From Actinophytocola sp044466355 (lineage in GTDB: Bacteria > Actinomycetota > Actinomycetes > Mycobacteriales > Pseudonocardiaceae), in assembly GCF_044466355.1 (NCBI RefSeq), contig NZ_JBITMQ010000011.1:186001-250000 (forward strand): DNA of 64,000 nt, in the 5' to 3' direction. The notes beneath the pieces were generated by a model that was given only the letters and a program-made list of their open reading frames with translations, was not told where the DNA came from and did no database searches. The translations under genes were made by a program, and so were the position numbers. Below, piece after piece: positions 23,869-40,608 of this stretch (within the stretch, counting starts at the first letter, position 1; each line of letters begins with the position of its first letter).

Positions 23869-25214
23869 GCCGGGGAGCGTGGGCGACGGTCCGGCGCCGG
23901 CTGCTCGGCGTCGCGTTCATCGTGGTGGTGGCGGCGCTGGTGAGCCTGTCGATCGCGATGTACAACAAGGCGTTCACGCCGGTCGTGAAGGTCTCGCTGT
24001 CGACGGACAAGGTCGGCAACCAGCTGCAGGTCCTCGGTGACGTGAAGGTCCGCGGGCTGATCGTCGGCGAGATCCGCGAGATCACGCCGACCCGTGACGG
24101 CGCGGTGCTCGAACTGGCACTGGACCCGGAGAAGGCGGACCTGATCCCGCGCAACGTCTCCGCGCGCTTCATCCCGAAGACGCTGTTCGGCGACCGGTAC
24201 GTGGCGCTGCAGATCCCGAAGGACGCGGACACCGCGACGCTGTCCGACGGCGACCGGATCGAGCAGGACCGCTCGGCGCCCGCCGTCGAGCTGTCGCAGG
24301 CGCTCGACCACCTCCTGCCGGTACTGCAGGCGGTGCAGCCGCAGAAGCTGTCGACCACGCTGACCGCGATCTCCACCGCGCTCGACGGCCGCGGCGAGCA
24401 GATGGGCAGGACGCTGGTGGAGCTGGGGAAGCTCGTCGAGGAGATCAACCCGCACGTGCCGCAGCTGACGCACGACCTGCGGGCGCTCGTCGAGGTCAGC
24501 GACACCTACACCGAGGCCATCCCGGACTTCGTCGCCGCGCTCGACGACATGACCGTCACCTCGCGGACCATCTACGAGCAGCGCGCCAACCTGAGCACGC
24601 TGTTCAACGACCTGACGAACTCCAGCCGCGACCTGGAGTCCTTCCTGCGCGCCAACTCCGACAACATGATCGGCCTGGCCGACAGCTCCCGTGACACGCT
24701 CGAGCTGCTGGCGAGGTACTCACCCACCTACCCGTGCTTCCTGAAGCAGATGGCGTCCCTGGTCGACGCGGCCAAGCCGGTGTTCGGGGCGGGCACCAAC
24801 GCACCCGGTCTGCACGCGACGATCGAGGTCGTCGTGAACAAGGGCAAGTACGAGCCCGGCAAGGACACCCCGGAGTTCAACGAGCACCGCGGCCCGCGCT
24901 GCTACGACCCGAAGCAGATGGGCAACCCCTTCCCGGACCAGCCGCCGGACGGCCCGCTGCAGGACGGCACGTCGCACGGCCCGCAGAACCGCACGCAGCA
25001 GGACGGTGTGCTGCCGCCCGCGAACGGTGAGGAGTTCATCACCGACCCGAACTCGCTGACCACGGCCGACTCGATCGCCAACACCCCGGCCGAGCAGGAG
25101 TTCCTCGCGCAGCTCATCGCGCCCGGCATGGGTGTCGAGCCGTCGCAGGTGCCTGGCTGGTCCACGTTGTTGCTCGGCCCGATGTTCCGCGGGGCGGAGG
25201 TGACGGTGAAGTGA
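23865..25214 (+). CDS. mceA: Mce family protein MceA
   Basis: A 449-residue envelope protein with an N-terminal membrane anchor (about residues 13-35). The MCE/MlaD domain follows (about 38-125: VKVSLSTDKVGNQLQVLGDVKVRGLIVGEIREI), then a long helical region and a Pro/Gln/Asp-rich tail of about 100 residues. Mce proteins assemble as a hexameric tunnel for lipids between outer envelope and inner membrane. The CYDPKQMGNPFPDQPP segment is typical of actinobacterial MceA proteins. First of six mce genes; overlaps both neighbours by four bases. Confidence 0.93.
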   Translation: MSRGAWATVRRRLLGVAFIVVVAALVSLSIAMYNKAFTPVVKVSLSTDKVGNQLQVLGDVKVRGLIVGEIREITPTRDGAVLELALDPEKADLIPRNVSARFIPKTLFGDRYVALQIPKDADTATLSDGDRIEQDRSAPAVELSQALDHLLPVLQAVQPQKLSTTLTAISTALDGRGEQMGRTLVELGKLVEEINPHVPQLTHDLRALVEVSDTYTEAIPDFVAALDDMTVTSRTIYEQRANLSTLFNDLTNSSRDLESFLRANSDNMIGLADSSRDTLELLARYSPTYPCFLKQMASLVDAAKPVFGAGTNAPGLHATIEVVVNKGKYEPGKDTPEFNEHRGPRCYDPKQMGNPFPDQPPDGPLQDGTSHGPQNRTQQDGVLPPANGEEFITDPNSLTTADSIANTPAEQEFLAQLIAPGMGVEPSQVPGWSTLLLGPMFRGAEVTVK

Positions 25215-26257
25215 AAGGGAGTGCTCTGGGCATCGCAGGGCCGCTGACCAAGCTGGTGATCTTCACGGTGGTCACCGTGATGGCCACCGCGCTGCTCGCG
25301 ATCAGCATCGCCAACGTGAACCTGTCCGAGACCACGGACTACAGGGCCAGGTTCTCCGACGCGACGTTGCTGCTGCCCGGTGACGACGTGCGCATCGCCG
25401 GGGTGCGGGTCGGCCAGGTCGAGGAGGTCGGCATCGTCGACCGCAAGCAGGCGGAGGTCACCTTCTCCGTCGACGCGGGCCGCAAGCTGCCGAAGAACGT
25501 CACCGCGCAGATCAAGTTCCGCAACCTGGTCGGGCAGCGGTACGTGTCGCTGTCGCAGGGCAGCGGCGGCAACCCCAACGCCGTGCTCGGGCCCGGCGAG
25601 ACGATCCCGCTGGAACGCACCAGGCCCGCGCTGGACCTGACCGAGCTGTTCAACGGGTTCAAGCCGTTGTTCCGCGCGCTGTCGCCGGACGACGTGAACA
25701 AGCTGTCCTACGAGATCATCCAGGTCCTGCAGGGCGAGGGCGGCACGGTCGAGTCGCTGCTCGCGCACACCGCGACCCTCACGTCGACCATCGCGGGCAA
25801 GGACCAGGTGATCGGCCAGGTCATCACGAACCTCAACAACGCGCTGACCACGATCAACCAGCGCGGCGAGAAGCTGTCCACACTGGTCGTTCAGGTGCAG
25901 CAGCTGGTGTCGGGCCTCGCGGCCGACCGGGAACCGATCGGTGACGCGATCGACGCGCTCGGCGGGCTCACCGAGACCACCGCCGGGCTGCTCGACCAGG
26001 CCCGTGAGCCGCTCAAGCAGGACATCGCGGCCCTGGGCGGGCTGGTGAACAACCTCAACGACAGCGAGGCGGTCGTCGAGCACTTCATCCAGTTCCTGCC
26101 GGAGAAGACGGCGAAGCTGACCAGGACCGTGAGCTACGGGTCGTGGTTCAACTTCTACGTCTGCTCCATGTCCGGCTCGATCAGCATCCCGGGGATCATC
26201 ACCACACCGGTCGATGTGCCGCTGTCCGGAGCGCCCCCGGAGAGGTGCGTGCGATGA
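25211..26257 (+). CDS. mceB: Mce family protein MceB
   Basis: A 348-residue envelope protein: membrane anchor at about 11-33, MCE domain at about 37-115 (LLLPGDDVRIAGVRVGQVEEVGIVDRKQAEVTFSV), then a helical stretch to the WFNFYVCSMSGSISIPG C-terminal region. GTG start overlaps mceA as GTGA, and its stop overlaps mceC as ATGA. It is expected to be one of six distinct subunits of the Mce heterohexamer. Confidence 0.93.
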   Translation: MKGSALGIAGPLTKLVIFTVVTVMATALLAISIANVNLSETTDYRARFSDATLLLPGDDVRIAGVRVGQVEEVGIVDRKQAEVTFSVDAGRKLPKNVTAQIKFRNLVGQRYVSLSQGSGGNPNAVLGPGETIPLERTRPALDLTELFNGFKPLFRALSPDDVNKLSYEIIQVLQGEGGTVESLLAHTATLTSTIAGKDQVIGQVITNLNNALTTINQRGEKLSTLVVQVQQLVSGLAADREPIGDAIDALGGLTETTAGLLDQAREPLKQDIAALGGLVNNLNDSEAVVEHFIQFLPEKTAKLTRTVSYGSWFNFYVCSMSGSISIPGIITTPVDVPLSGAPPERCVR

Positions 26258-27246
26258 GGTCCTTCCGCTCCCGCAACCCGATCCCGATCGGCATCGCCGG
26301 GATCATCGTGATCGCGCTGGGTTTCACGGTCGCGATGTTCTCCGACGACCTGCCGATCATCGGCGGCGGCACCAGCTACTCGGCCGAGTTCAGCGAGGCC
26401 GCGGGCCTGCAGCCGGACGACGAGGTCCGCATCGCGGGCGTCAAGGTCGGCAAGGTCTCCGACGTCGAGCTGTCCGGCGCGGTCGTCGTGGTCACGTTCA
26501 AGGTCAAGGACGCCTGGGTCGGTGACGAGTCGCTGGCCGCCATCAAGATCAAGAACGTGCTGGGCCAGAAGTACCTCGCGCTCGAACCGGACGGCCGGGA
26601 CGTGCTCGACCCCGGCACGCCGATCCCGAGGGACCGGACGATGGCGCCCTACGACGTGCTCGAAGCGTTCCGCGGCCTCGCCGACACCACGAACGCGATC
26701 GACACGGTCCAGCTCGCCGAGAGCTTCGAGGTGATCGCCGAGACGTTCAGCGACACCCCGGACGACGTGAAGGGCGCGCTGACCGGTCTGCAGCAGCTGT
26801 CGACCACGATCTCCAGCCGCGACAAGCAGCTCGCCGCGCTGCTGTCCAACACCCGTGAGATCAGCGACACGCTCGCCGAGCGGGACGCCGAGGTCGTGAA
26901 GCTCCTGCAGGACGGCAACCTGCTGCTGGCCGAGATCGGCCGCCGCCGCGACGCGATCACCACGCTGCTGGAGGGCACCCAGGCGTTGTCGAAGGAGCTG
27001 AAGGGGCTCGTCGACGACAACAGCAAGCAGCTCGGTCCGGTGCTGGAGAGCCTCGACCAGCTGACCGGCATGCTGGCCCGCAACCAGGACGCGCTCGGCG
27101 AGGGCATCAAGAACATGGCCCCGTTCGTGCGGCTGTTCAACAACGCGGTCGGCAACGGGCGCTGGTTCGACAACTACCTCTGCGGATTCCTGCCACCGCA
27201 ACTGGGTCCGGTCAACCAAGAGGGCTGTCTCGGGAGGACGTCGTGA
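26254..27246 (+). CDS. mceC: Mce family protein MceC
   Basis: A 330-residue Mce subunit: anchor helix at about 8-28 (NPIPIGIAGIIVIALGFTVAMF), MCE domain at about 37-115 (AAGLQPDDEVRIAGVKVGKVSDVELSG), a helical region with NLLLAEIGRRRDAITTLLEGTQ, and a C-terminal WFDNYLCGFLPP motif. ATG at 26254 is chosen because it overlaps the mceB stop as ATGA; the frame is open further upstream only by chance. Confidence 0.93.
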   Translation: MRSFRSRNPIPIGIAGIIVIALGFTVAMFSDDLPIIGGGTSYSAEFSEAAGLQPDDEVRIAGVKVGKVSDVELSGAVVVVTFKVKDAWVGDESLAAIKIKNVLGQKYLALEPDGRDVLDPGTPIPRDRTMAPYDVLEAFRGLADTTNAIDTVQLAESFEVIAETFSDTPDDVKGALTGLQQLSTTISSRDKQLAALLSNTREISDTLAERDAEVVKLLQDGNLLLAEIGRRRDAITTLLEGTQALSKELKGLVDDNSKQLGPVLESLDQLTGMLARNQDALGEGIKNMAPFVRLFNNAVGNGRWFDNYLCGFLPPQLGPVNQEGCLGRTS

Positions 27247-28415
27247 GCTTCGCTTCCCGGTTCAGCCGGGACCTCGCCCGCGGGGTCTCCATCGCGATCG
27301 TGCTCGCGCTGGTGGTCGCCATGTTCCTGTGGTGGCTGCTGGTGGAGGGCAACCAGCGCCGCTACTCGGCCGTGTTCACCGGCGTCATCGGCCTCTACGA
27401 GGACAACGACGTGCGGGTGCTCGGGGTGAAGGTCGGCCACGTCGACAAGGTGACCCCGAACGGCGACACCGTCCGCGTCGACATGCTGGTCGACCGCACG
27501 GTGCAGATCCCCGCGACCGCCAAGGCCGTGATCGTGGCGCCGTCGCTGGTCAGCGACCGGTACGTGCAGTTCACACCGGCGTACACGGGTGGCGACGCCA
27601 TGGTCGAGGGCACGGTCCTCGGCAAGGACCGCACCGCGACCCCGCTCGAGGTGGACGACCTGTACGCGAGTCTCAACCGGGTCAGCGTCACGCTCGGCCC
27701 CAACGGGGTGAACAAGGACGGCGCCCTCGCCGACCTGCTCGACACGCTCGCGGCGAACGCCGACGGCAACGGCGCCGCGCTCAACCAGACGATCACCCAG
27801 CTGTCGCAGATGGCGCGCACGCTGTCCGGCAGCGACGAGGACCTGTTCGCGACCGTCGACAACCTGCAGAAGTTCACCTCCGCGCTCGCCGAGAGCGACG
27901 CGGCCGTCAACGCGTTCAACGAGCAGGCCGCCGACGTGACCTCGTTCCTCGCCGACGAACGCCAGGACCTCGGCGAGGCCGTGCGCCAGCTGGGCATCGC
28001 GCTGGGCGCGGTGCAGAAGTTCATCAACGACAACCGCGCGCACCTCAAGTCCAACGTGGACAAGCTGGCCTCGATCACCCAGGTGCTGGTCGACCAGCGG
28101 GCCGCGCTGTCGGAGGTCGCGGACATCGCGCCGCTCGCGCTGTCCAACATCATCAACTCCTACAACGGCAGCTCCGGCACGCTCGACGCCCGTGCCGACC
28201 TCAACGAGCTGGCGCAGCCGCCGATCGTGACCGTGTGCAACATGATCCGCCAGGGCACGCCGAACGAGCTGCCGCAGTACCTGGCCGACACCTGTGACCA
28301 GCTGAAACCGCTGCTCGAGGGTGTGCTGCCGACACCGGCCGACATCCTGACCGCACTGCAGGACGGCACGGCGCCGCCGCTGCCGGTCCCCGGCAACATC
28401 GCGGGGGGCAACTGA
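27243..28415 (+). CDS. mceD: Mce family protein MceD
   Basis: A 390-residue Mce subunit: anchor at about 14-36, MCE domain at about 39-120 (GLYEDNDVRVLGVKVGHVDKVTPNGDTVRVDMLVDRTVQIP), long helical region with repeated heptad-like segments, and a hydrophobic Pro/Leu-rich tail. GTG start overlaps mceC as GTGA; its last base is the first of the mceE ATG (TGATG). Confidence 0.93.
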   Translation: MSFASRFSRDLARGVSIAIVLALVVAMFLWWLLVEGNQRRYSAVFTGVIGLYEDNDVRVLGVKVGHVDKVTPNGDTVRVDMLVDRTVQIPATAKAVIVAPSLVSDRYVQFTPAYTGGDAMVEGTVLGKDRTATPLEVDDLYASLNRVSVTLGPNGVNKDGALADLLDTLAANADGNGAALNQTITQLSQMARTLSGSDEDLFATVDNLQKFTSALAESDAAVNAFNEQAADVTSFLADERQDLGEAVRQLGIALGAVQKFINDNRAHLKSNVDKLASITQVLVDQRAALSEVADIAPLALSNIINSYNGSSGTLDARADLNELAQPPIVTVCNMIRQGTPNELPQYLADTCDQLKPLLEGVLPTPADILTALQDGTAPPLPVPGNIAGGN

Positions 28416-29575
28416 TGAAGAAGCTCGTGGCCATCGCCGCCTCCGTGCTGATGCTGTCCGGCTGCAGCGAGTTCACCGGCATCTACGACATCCCGATGCC
28501 GGGTGGCGCCGACCTCGGCGACCGCCCGTACACGGTGAAGGCGCACTTCCGGGACGTGCTCGACCTCGTGCCGCAGTCCGGCGTGAAGGTCAACGAGGTG
28601 CCGGTCGGCCGGGTCGAGGACATCCGGCTCGCGCCGGACGGGTGGACCGCCGAGGTCACCATGCGTGTCAACGGTGACGTGGAGCTGCCCGCCAACGCGC
28701 TCGCCATGCTGCGCCAGTCCAGCCTCCTCGGCGAGAAGTACGTCGAGCTGTCGCCGCCGCCCGCCGACCAGGTGCAGGGGACACTCGCCGACGGCGCGCT
28801 GATCCCCCTGGAGCGGACCAACCGCAACACCGACATCGAAGAGGTGCTCGGCGCGCTGTCCATGCTGCTCAACGGTGGTGGTGTCGAGCAGCTGCAGAAC
28901 ATCGCGCAGGAGCTGAACAACGCGCTGGAGGGCCGTGAGCCCGACCTGCGCGCCACGCTGTCCAACATGGACACTCTGGTCACCACGCTCGACGAGAGCA
29001 AGGACGACATCACCAAGGCCATCGACGGCGTCAACAAGCTCTCCGCGACGCTGTCGGCCGAGAAGGACCGGCTGGCGAGCGCCATCGACTCGCTCGGTCC
29101 CGGTCTCGAGGTGCTGAACCAGCAGCGCAGCCAGCTGGTGACGATGCTGCAGAGCCTCCAGTCGCTCTCGGACGTGGCCGTGGAGACCGTCAACGCGAGC
29201 CAGGAGGACATCGTCGCCGACCTCAAGGCGCTCACCCCGGTGCTGAAGAAGCTCGGGGAGGCCGGCTCCGACCTGCCGAAGTCGCTCGAGATCCTGTTCA
29301 CCATCCCGTTCACCGACGAGGCCGTGAACGGTGTGAAGGGCGACTACTTCAACCTGTACGCCAAGATCGACCTGAACCTGCAGACGATTCTCGACAACCT
29401 GTCCCGCAGCAGGCGGAACCCGTTGCAGGACATCCCGATCGTCGGCGGTCTGACCGGTGGCCAGGAAGGCGCGGGCGACAGCCCGCTGCTGCCGATCCCG
29501 GGCACCGAACAACCCGCGGGCGGCGACGGTCTCGGTGGCCTGCTCGGCCCGCTGCTCGGGGGAGGTGGCCGGTAG
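28415..29575 (+). CDS. mceE: Mce family lipoprotein MceE
   Basis: A 386-residue lipoprotein subunit. The type II signal is clear: MKKLVAIAASVLMLSGC, with lipobox LSGC and lipidated Cys17. The MCE domain follows (about 38-115: LVPQSGVKVNEVPVGRVEDIRLAPDGWTAEVTMRV), then a helical section and a Gly/Pro-rich C-terminus. In mycobacterial Mce operons the E subunit is also the lipoprotein, so order and type agree. Confidence 0.94.
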   Translation: MKKLVAIAASVLMLSGCSEFTGIYDIPMPGGADLGDRPYTVKAHFRDVLDLVPQSGVKVNEVPVGRVEDIRLAPDGWTAEVTMRVNGDVELPANALAMLRQSSLLGEKYVELSPPPADQVQGTLADGALIPLERTNRNTDIEEVLGALSMLLNGGGVEQLQNIAQELNNALEGREPDLRATLSNMDTLVTTLDESKDDITKAIDGVNKLSATLSAEKDRLASAIDSLGPGLEVLNQQRSQLVTMLQSLQSLSDVAVETVNASQEDIVADLKALTPVLKKLGEAGSDLPKSLEILFTIPFTDEAVNGVKGDYFNLYAKIDLNLQTILDNLSRSRRNPLQDIPIVGGLTGGQEGAGDSPLLPIPGTEQPAGGDGLGGLLGPLLGGGGR

Positions 29576-30846
29576 TGCTCACGAAACGGGTACGGCTCCA
29601 GCTGATCGCGTTCTTCGTGATCGCGGTCGTCGCGGTCGTGTACGCGGCCTTCCGGTTCACCGACCTGGGGCGGGTCTTCGGCGCCGACGGCTACACGGTG
29701 AAGATGAACCTGTCCGAGTCGGGCGGCATCTTCACCAACGCCGAGGTCACCTACCGCGGCTACAACGTGGGCCGGGTGGGGGAGATCCACCTGACGGAGG
29801 AAGGCATCCAGGTCGACCTGGACATCGACCCGGACGCGCCGCCGATCCCGGCGAACCTCGACGCGGTCGTCGCGAACCGGTCCGCGGTCGGTGAGCAGTA
29901 CGTCGACCTGCGGCCCCGCGACGACAAGGAGCCGTTCCTGTCGGGTGCCTCGGTGATCGCCGCGGACCGGACCGTCACCCCGGTCTCGACCGACACGGTC
30001 ATCCGCGACCTCGACAGCCTCGCGAGCTCGGTGCCGACGGACTCGCTGCGCACGGTCGTCGACGAGCTGGACCGCGCGTTCGCCGGCACCGGCGACGACC
30101 TGCAGGTCCTGCTCGACTCGACGCGGGACTTCACCGAGATGGCCCGCCAGCACCTGCCGCAGACCATCGCGCTGATCCAGGACGGCGGCACGGTCCTCGA
30201 CACGCAGAACGCGCAGGCGGGCAACATCAAGTCCTTCGCCAACGACCTGAACCTGCTGGCCGAGCAGCTGAAGACGTCCGACCCGGACCTGCGCAGGCTG
30301 ATCGCGGAGGGCCCGAGGGTGGCCTCGCAGGTGACCGACCTGCTCGCCGAGTCCGGTCCCGGGCTCGGCGTGACGATCGCGAACCTGCTCACCACGTCGG
30401 ACATCCTGCGGGCCCGCAAGGACGGCCTCGAGTACCTGCTGGTCGCGTACCCGGTGATGAGCGCGGCGGGGCAGGGCCTGCTCGCCGACGACCCCGGTCA
30501 GGCACACCTCGGGCTCGTGCTCAACCTGTTCAACCCGCCGCCGTGCACGCAGGGTTACGAGAAGACCCAGCGGCGCAACGGCAACGAGATCACCCCGTCA
30601 CCGCCGGTGCCGGCCGGGACCTACTGCGCGGAGCCGCCGGGCAGCCCCGTCAACGTGCGTGGTTCCGCCAACGCCCCCTACGGTGGTAAGCCCGTCGCAC
30701 AGGACCAGCCGGTGGTACGGCCGGGCAGCGGTGGCGGTGGGACGCAGCAGCGGCCCGTGAGCCCGCTGGACGGCCTGCCGGGCACCGTCGGCCTCGCCGG
30801 GGGCGGCCAGCCGGGGCTTGCCGCGCTGCTGGGCTTGCCGAGCTAG
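29575..30846 (+). CDS. mceF: Mce family protein MceF
   Basis: A 423-residue last Mce subunit: anchor at about 9-27, MCE domain at about 35-115 (GGIFTNAEVTYRGYNVGRVGEIHLTEEGIQVDLDI), then helices and a Gly/Pro/Gln-rich tail after about residue 335, within which CTQGYEKTQRR and TYCAEPPGSPVNVRG recall other MceF proteins. GTG start shares its base with the mceE stop. Confidence 0.93.
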   Translation: MLTKRVRLQLIAFFVIAVVAVVYAAFRFTDLGRVFGADGYTVKMNLSESGGIFTNAEVTYRGYNVGRVGEIHLTEEGIQVDLDIDPDAPPIPANLDAVVANRSAVGEQYVDLRPRDDKEPFLSGASVIAADRTVTPVSTDTVIRDLDSLASSVPTDSLRTVVDELDRAFAGTGDDLQVLLDSTRDFTEMARQHLPQTIALIQDGGTVLDTQNAQAGNIKSFANDLNLLAEQLKTSDPDLRRLIAEGPRVASQVTDLLAESGPGLGVTIANLLTTSDILRARKDGLEYLLVAYPVMSAAGQGLLADDPGQAHLGLVLNLFNPPPCTQGYEKTQRRNGNEITPSPPVPAGTYCAEPPGSPVNVRGSANAPYGGKPVAQDQPVVRPGSGGGGTQQRPVSPLDGLPGTVGLAGGGQPGLAALLGLPS

Positions 30847-30848
30847 GG

Positions 30849-31460
30849 ATGTCTGGAGTGGTAGTGAAGACATCGGTGAAGACCGAGGTGGAGGACCCGC
30901 CAGTGGCCGAGACCGACGCGGACGAGCGGGCCGAGCGCGAGAGCAGGCTCCCGCAGGTTCTGCTGACGGCGGCCGTGGCGCTGGTCGTGGCCGCCGCGGC
31001 GGTCGCGGGCTGGTTCGGCGTGGCCTGGTTCAACGCGGCGAACGACGACTCGCTCGCGTACTCGCAGGTCCGCGACGAGGTGAACCGGGTCGGCGTCGCG
31101 GCGGTGGTCACCATGAACACCCTCGACTACCGCAAGGTCGACGAGGGCCTCGCGGACTGGGAGGCGGCCACCACCGGCGCGCTGCACGACGAGGTGGTCA
31201 AGGGCAAGAAGTCCAGCCGCGACGCCATCGTGGCCGCGGAGTCGGTGACCGAGGCGACGCCTCTGTCGTCCGCGGTGTCCGAACTGGACGACCGCGCTGG
31301 TCAGGCTTCGATCCTGGTGGCGTTGCGGGTGAAGGTCACGGTCAAGGGCGAGGAGCCCAAGGACAAGTACATGCGCCTCGCGGCGAAGCTCCAGCGCACC
31401 GAGGACGGCTGGAAGCTGTACGAGATCGGTCAGGTCCCGTACCTGCAGCCGGGTCAGTAA
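30849..31460 (+). CDS. Mce-associated membrane protein 1
   Basis: A 203-residue single-pass membrane protein of the Mce-associated (Mam) type. A charged cytoplasmic N-terminus is followed by one membrane helix (about 36-62) and an extracytoplasmic domain with NRVGVAAVVTMNTLDYRKVDEGLADWEAATTG and a closing WKLYEIGQVPYL. This NTF2-like fold is a known feature of proteins at the end of mce operons, where they stabilise the transporter. Two bases after mceF. Confidence 0.88.
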   Translation: MSGVVVKTSVKTEVEDPPVAETDADERAERESRLPQVLLTAAVALVVAAAAVAGWFGVAWFNAANDDSLAYSQVRDEVNRVGVAAVVTMNTLDYRKVDEGLADWEAATTGALHDEVVKGKKSSRDAIVAAESVTEATPLSSAVSELDDRAGQASILVALRVKVTVKGEEPKDKYMRLAAKLQRTEDGWKLYEIGQVPYLQPGQ

Positions 31461-31472
31461 GAGGAGAACGAC

Positions 31473-32531
31473 GTGCCACCGCACCGCCGCCGCCCGAACC
31501 CGAGCGCGGGCCAGACGCCACCCGTGCGCCGCCCGAGGGTCGCCGGGCTGCGCAACCGTTCCGACCAGCCGGAGCACCTCGCCGAGCAGACGACGGAAGA
31601 GCCCGAGACCACCGAGCAGACCGAGCAGGAGACCGAGCGCCTCTCCGGTGTGCTGGACGGCGTGCTGGGCAAGTCCCCGACGCGCCCGCCTGCCGAGGAC
31701 GAGGTCGACGAGGACGACCTCGCCGACCTCCGCGCCGCGGCTGCCGAGCCGCCGCCGGTCACCGAGGACGACGAGGCGGACGAGGCAGACGGCGAGCCCG
31801 ACGAGGAGACGGCGGAGGACGAGCCCGCGAGCAAGACCCGCCCCGCGTCGGCGGGCAGCCGCCCGGCAGGCAAGCGCCGCTCGACCGGCAGGGCGCGCCC
31901 GGACGACCTGGCCGTCGCCGAGACCGGCGCGGACGCCGCGCGCAGGCCGCGGCACGTCCGCCTCGACGACCAGCCGGCCAAGTCGAAGGGCCAGCGGCAG
32001 ATCTCGGCAGCGATCGTGGTGGCCGTGGTCGCGGTCGTCCTCGGCGCTCTGGCGTTCTTCTTCCGCGGCGAGGCACAGGACCTGACCAGCGGCGACAAGA
32101 ACACCGCGCTCACCGACCCGGCCGCGACGAGCCAGGTGAAGGGCCAGCTGACGAACGCCATCAAACGGACGTTCAGCTACAACTACGCCGACCTCGCGTC
32201 GACCGAGAAGGCCGTCAAGGAGAACCTGGTCGGCAAGGCCCTGTGCGAGTACGACCTGCTGTTCGGCCAGGTCAAGGAGTACGCGCCGAAGCAGAAGATC
32301 GTCCTCGACACCACGGTCCGCGAGCTGGCGCTGGTCCGCATCGACGGCGACCGTGCGGAGGCCCTGGTCTACATCGACCAGCTGTCCACCCGGGTCGACG
32401 TGAACAAGACCGTCGCGGTCGGCGGCCAGTTCGCGGTGCAGGCCGCCAAGCACGGCGACCACTGGAAGATCACCGAGTTCGACATGTTCGGCCAGCCGTT
32501 GTTCAACGGCAAGCCCGCACCCAAGTGCTGA
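31473..32531 (+). CDS. Mce-associated membrane protein 2
   Basis: A 352-residue single-pass protein. A long disordered cytoplasmic N-terminus (about residues 1-170) is rich in Glu, Pro, Arg and Thr. One membrane helix follows at about 177-195, then a Mam-type NTF2-like domain (about 200-352) containing RTFSYNYADLASTEKAVKENLVGKALCEYD and ending DHWKITEFDMFGQPL. It closes the ten-gene mce operon. GTG at 31473 follows AAGAGGAG. Confidence 0.85.
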   Translation: MPPHRRRPNPSAGQTPPVRRPRVAGLRNRSDQPEHLAEQTTEEPETTEQTEQETERLSGVLDGVLGKSPTRPPAEDEVDEDDLADLRAAAAEPPPVTEDDEADEADGEPDEETAEDEPASKTRPASAGSRPAGKRRSTGRARPDDLAVAETGADAARRPRHVRLDDQPAKSKGQRQISAAIVVAVVAVVLGALAFFFRGEAQDLTSGDKNTALTDPAATSQVKGQLTNAIKRTFSYNYADLASTEKAVKENLVGKALCEYDLLFGQVKEYAPKQKIVLDTTVRELALVRIDGDRAEALVYIDQLSTRVDVNKTVAVGGQFAVQAAKHGDHWKITEFDMFGQPLFNGKPAPKC

Positions 32532-32796
32532 GGTCTCCCGCGCGGGCAACGTGAGCTTGCGCACACTTGCAGATTGCTCGCCCGTGCCCGGTCCGAAGAT
32601 CACCCATCCGGACCCGTCACCGCCCGGTCCGACCCCGGTCAACCTGCGTCTACCTGCTGATCCGCCACTGGAGCGGCGCTGACATCACACCTGAACAAGG
32701 CACGCGAACATGGCGCGGCATCTTGACTCAGGGCCACCTCGGGGTCACGCTATTCCCCAAGCACGCCTTCAGCGGGAGGTTGGTTGAGCGCGGGTG

Positions 32797-32825
32797 TAGA
32801 CAGTCGCCGAGTCTTTGGCTAGACT
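32797..32825 (+). promoter_or_regulatory. Candidate rpoB promoter P1
   Basis: TAGACA (32797-32802) and TAGACT (32820-32825) with the ideal 17-base spacer. Both boxes are close to the housekeeping consensus. It would give a leader of about 115 bases before rpoB. Confidence 0.6.
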
Positions 32826-32831
32826 GCCCCT

Positions 32832-32862
32832 TTGCGCTGCCCACTTTCGCATGCCCTAGACT
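32832..32862 (+). promoter_or_regulatory. Candidate rpoB promoter P2
   Basis: TTGCGC (32832-32837) and a second TAGACT (32857-32862) with a 19-base spacer. The -10 box is identical to that of P1, 37 bases upstream, suggesting tandem promoters. Confidence 0.45.
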
Positions 32863-32948
32863 GGTGGGCACGACCGCACCCCTGATCAGGCTCGTTACAG
32901 TTGCTAACGAGGCTGCTCAACCGCACATCAGTCCTGGAAGGACGCATC

Positions 32949-36443
<3,495 letters not shown>

Positions 36444-36452
36444 CCGGGTAGC

Positions 36453-36478
36453 GGCGGGCGCGAGCGATCGCGCCCGCC
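36453..36478 (+). promoter_or_regulatory. Hairpin with GNRA loop between rpoB and rpoC
   Basis: GGCGGGCGCGA (36453-36463) pairs perfectly with TCGCGCCCGCC (36468-36478) around GCGA, a GNRA tetraloop. It lies 10 bases after the rpoB stop in an 88-base gap. There is no T-run, so it is more likely an RNA-stability or processing element than a terminator. Confidence 0.6.
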
Positions 36479-36531
36479 CCCCGATCCCCAAGTACTTCAA
36501 GGCTGTAACCAACAAAAGGGGAAGACCCGAC

Positions 36532-40431
<3,900 letters not shown>

Positions 40432-40444
40432 CCAGGTTGTGGAC

Positions 40445-40476
40445 AACGGGCCCCGGGAGCTTTCCCGGGGCCCGTT
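40445..40476 (+). terminator. Terminator of rpoBC
   Basis: AACGGGCCCCGGGA (40445-40458) pairs perfectly over 14 bp with TCCCGGGGCCCGTT (40463-40476) around GCTT, 14 bases after the rpoC stop. It lacks a long T-run, as is common in high-GC actinobacteria. Confidence 0.85.
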
Positions 40477-40608
40477 CCCGTCTGTGCGTTCCCGTTGTGC
40501 GGCGCCCCGCCGATCGTCGTGGGACACCTGGCGGGACTTGGTCGGCGAACAGGGCATTTGTCCGTCCCCGCGTTGACAGTGCCGTCGCCACGGCGTGATC
40601 TTCGGCGC

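Larger units (their letters stand above)
32532..32948 (+). other. rpoB upstream region, no gene
   Basis: This 417-base gap between the mce operon and rpoB contains no protein-like frame. Its 3' part holds two candidate promoters, the small inverted repeat CGTTA/TAACG around 32893-32909, and the GGAAGGA ribosome site of rpoB. I see nothing recognisable in the first ~260 bases and no clear terminator for the mce operon. Confidence 0.7.
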
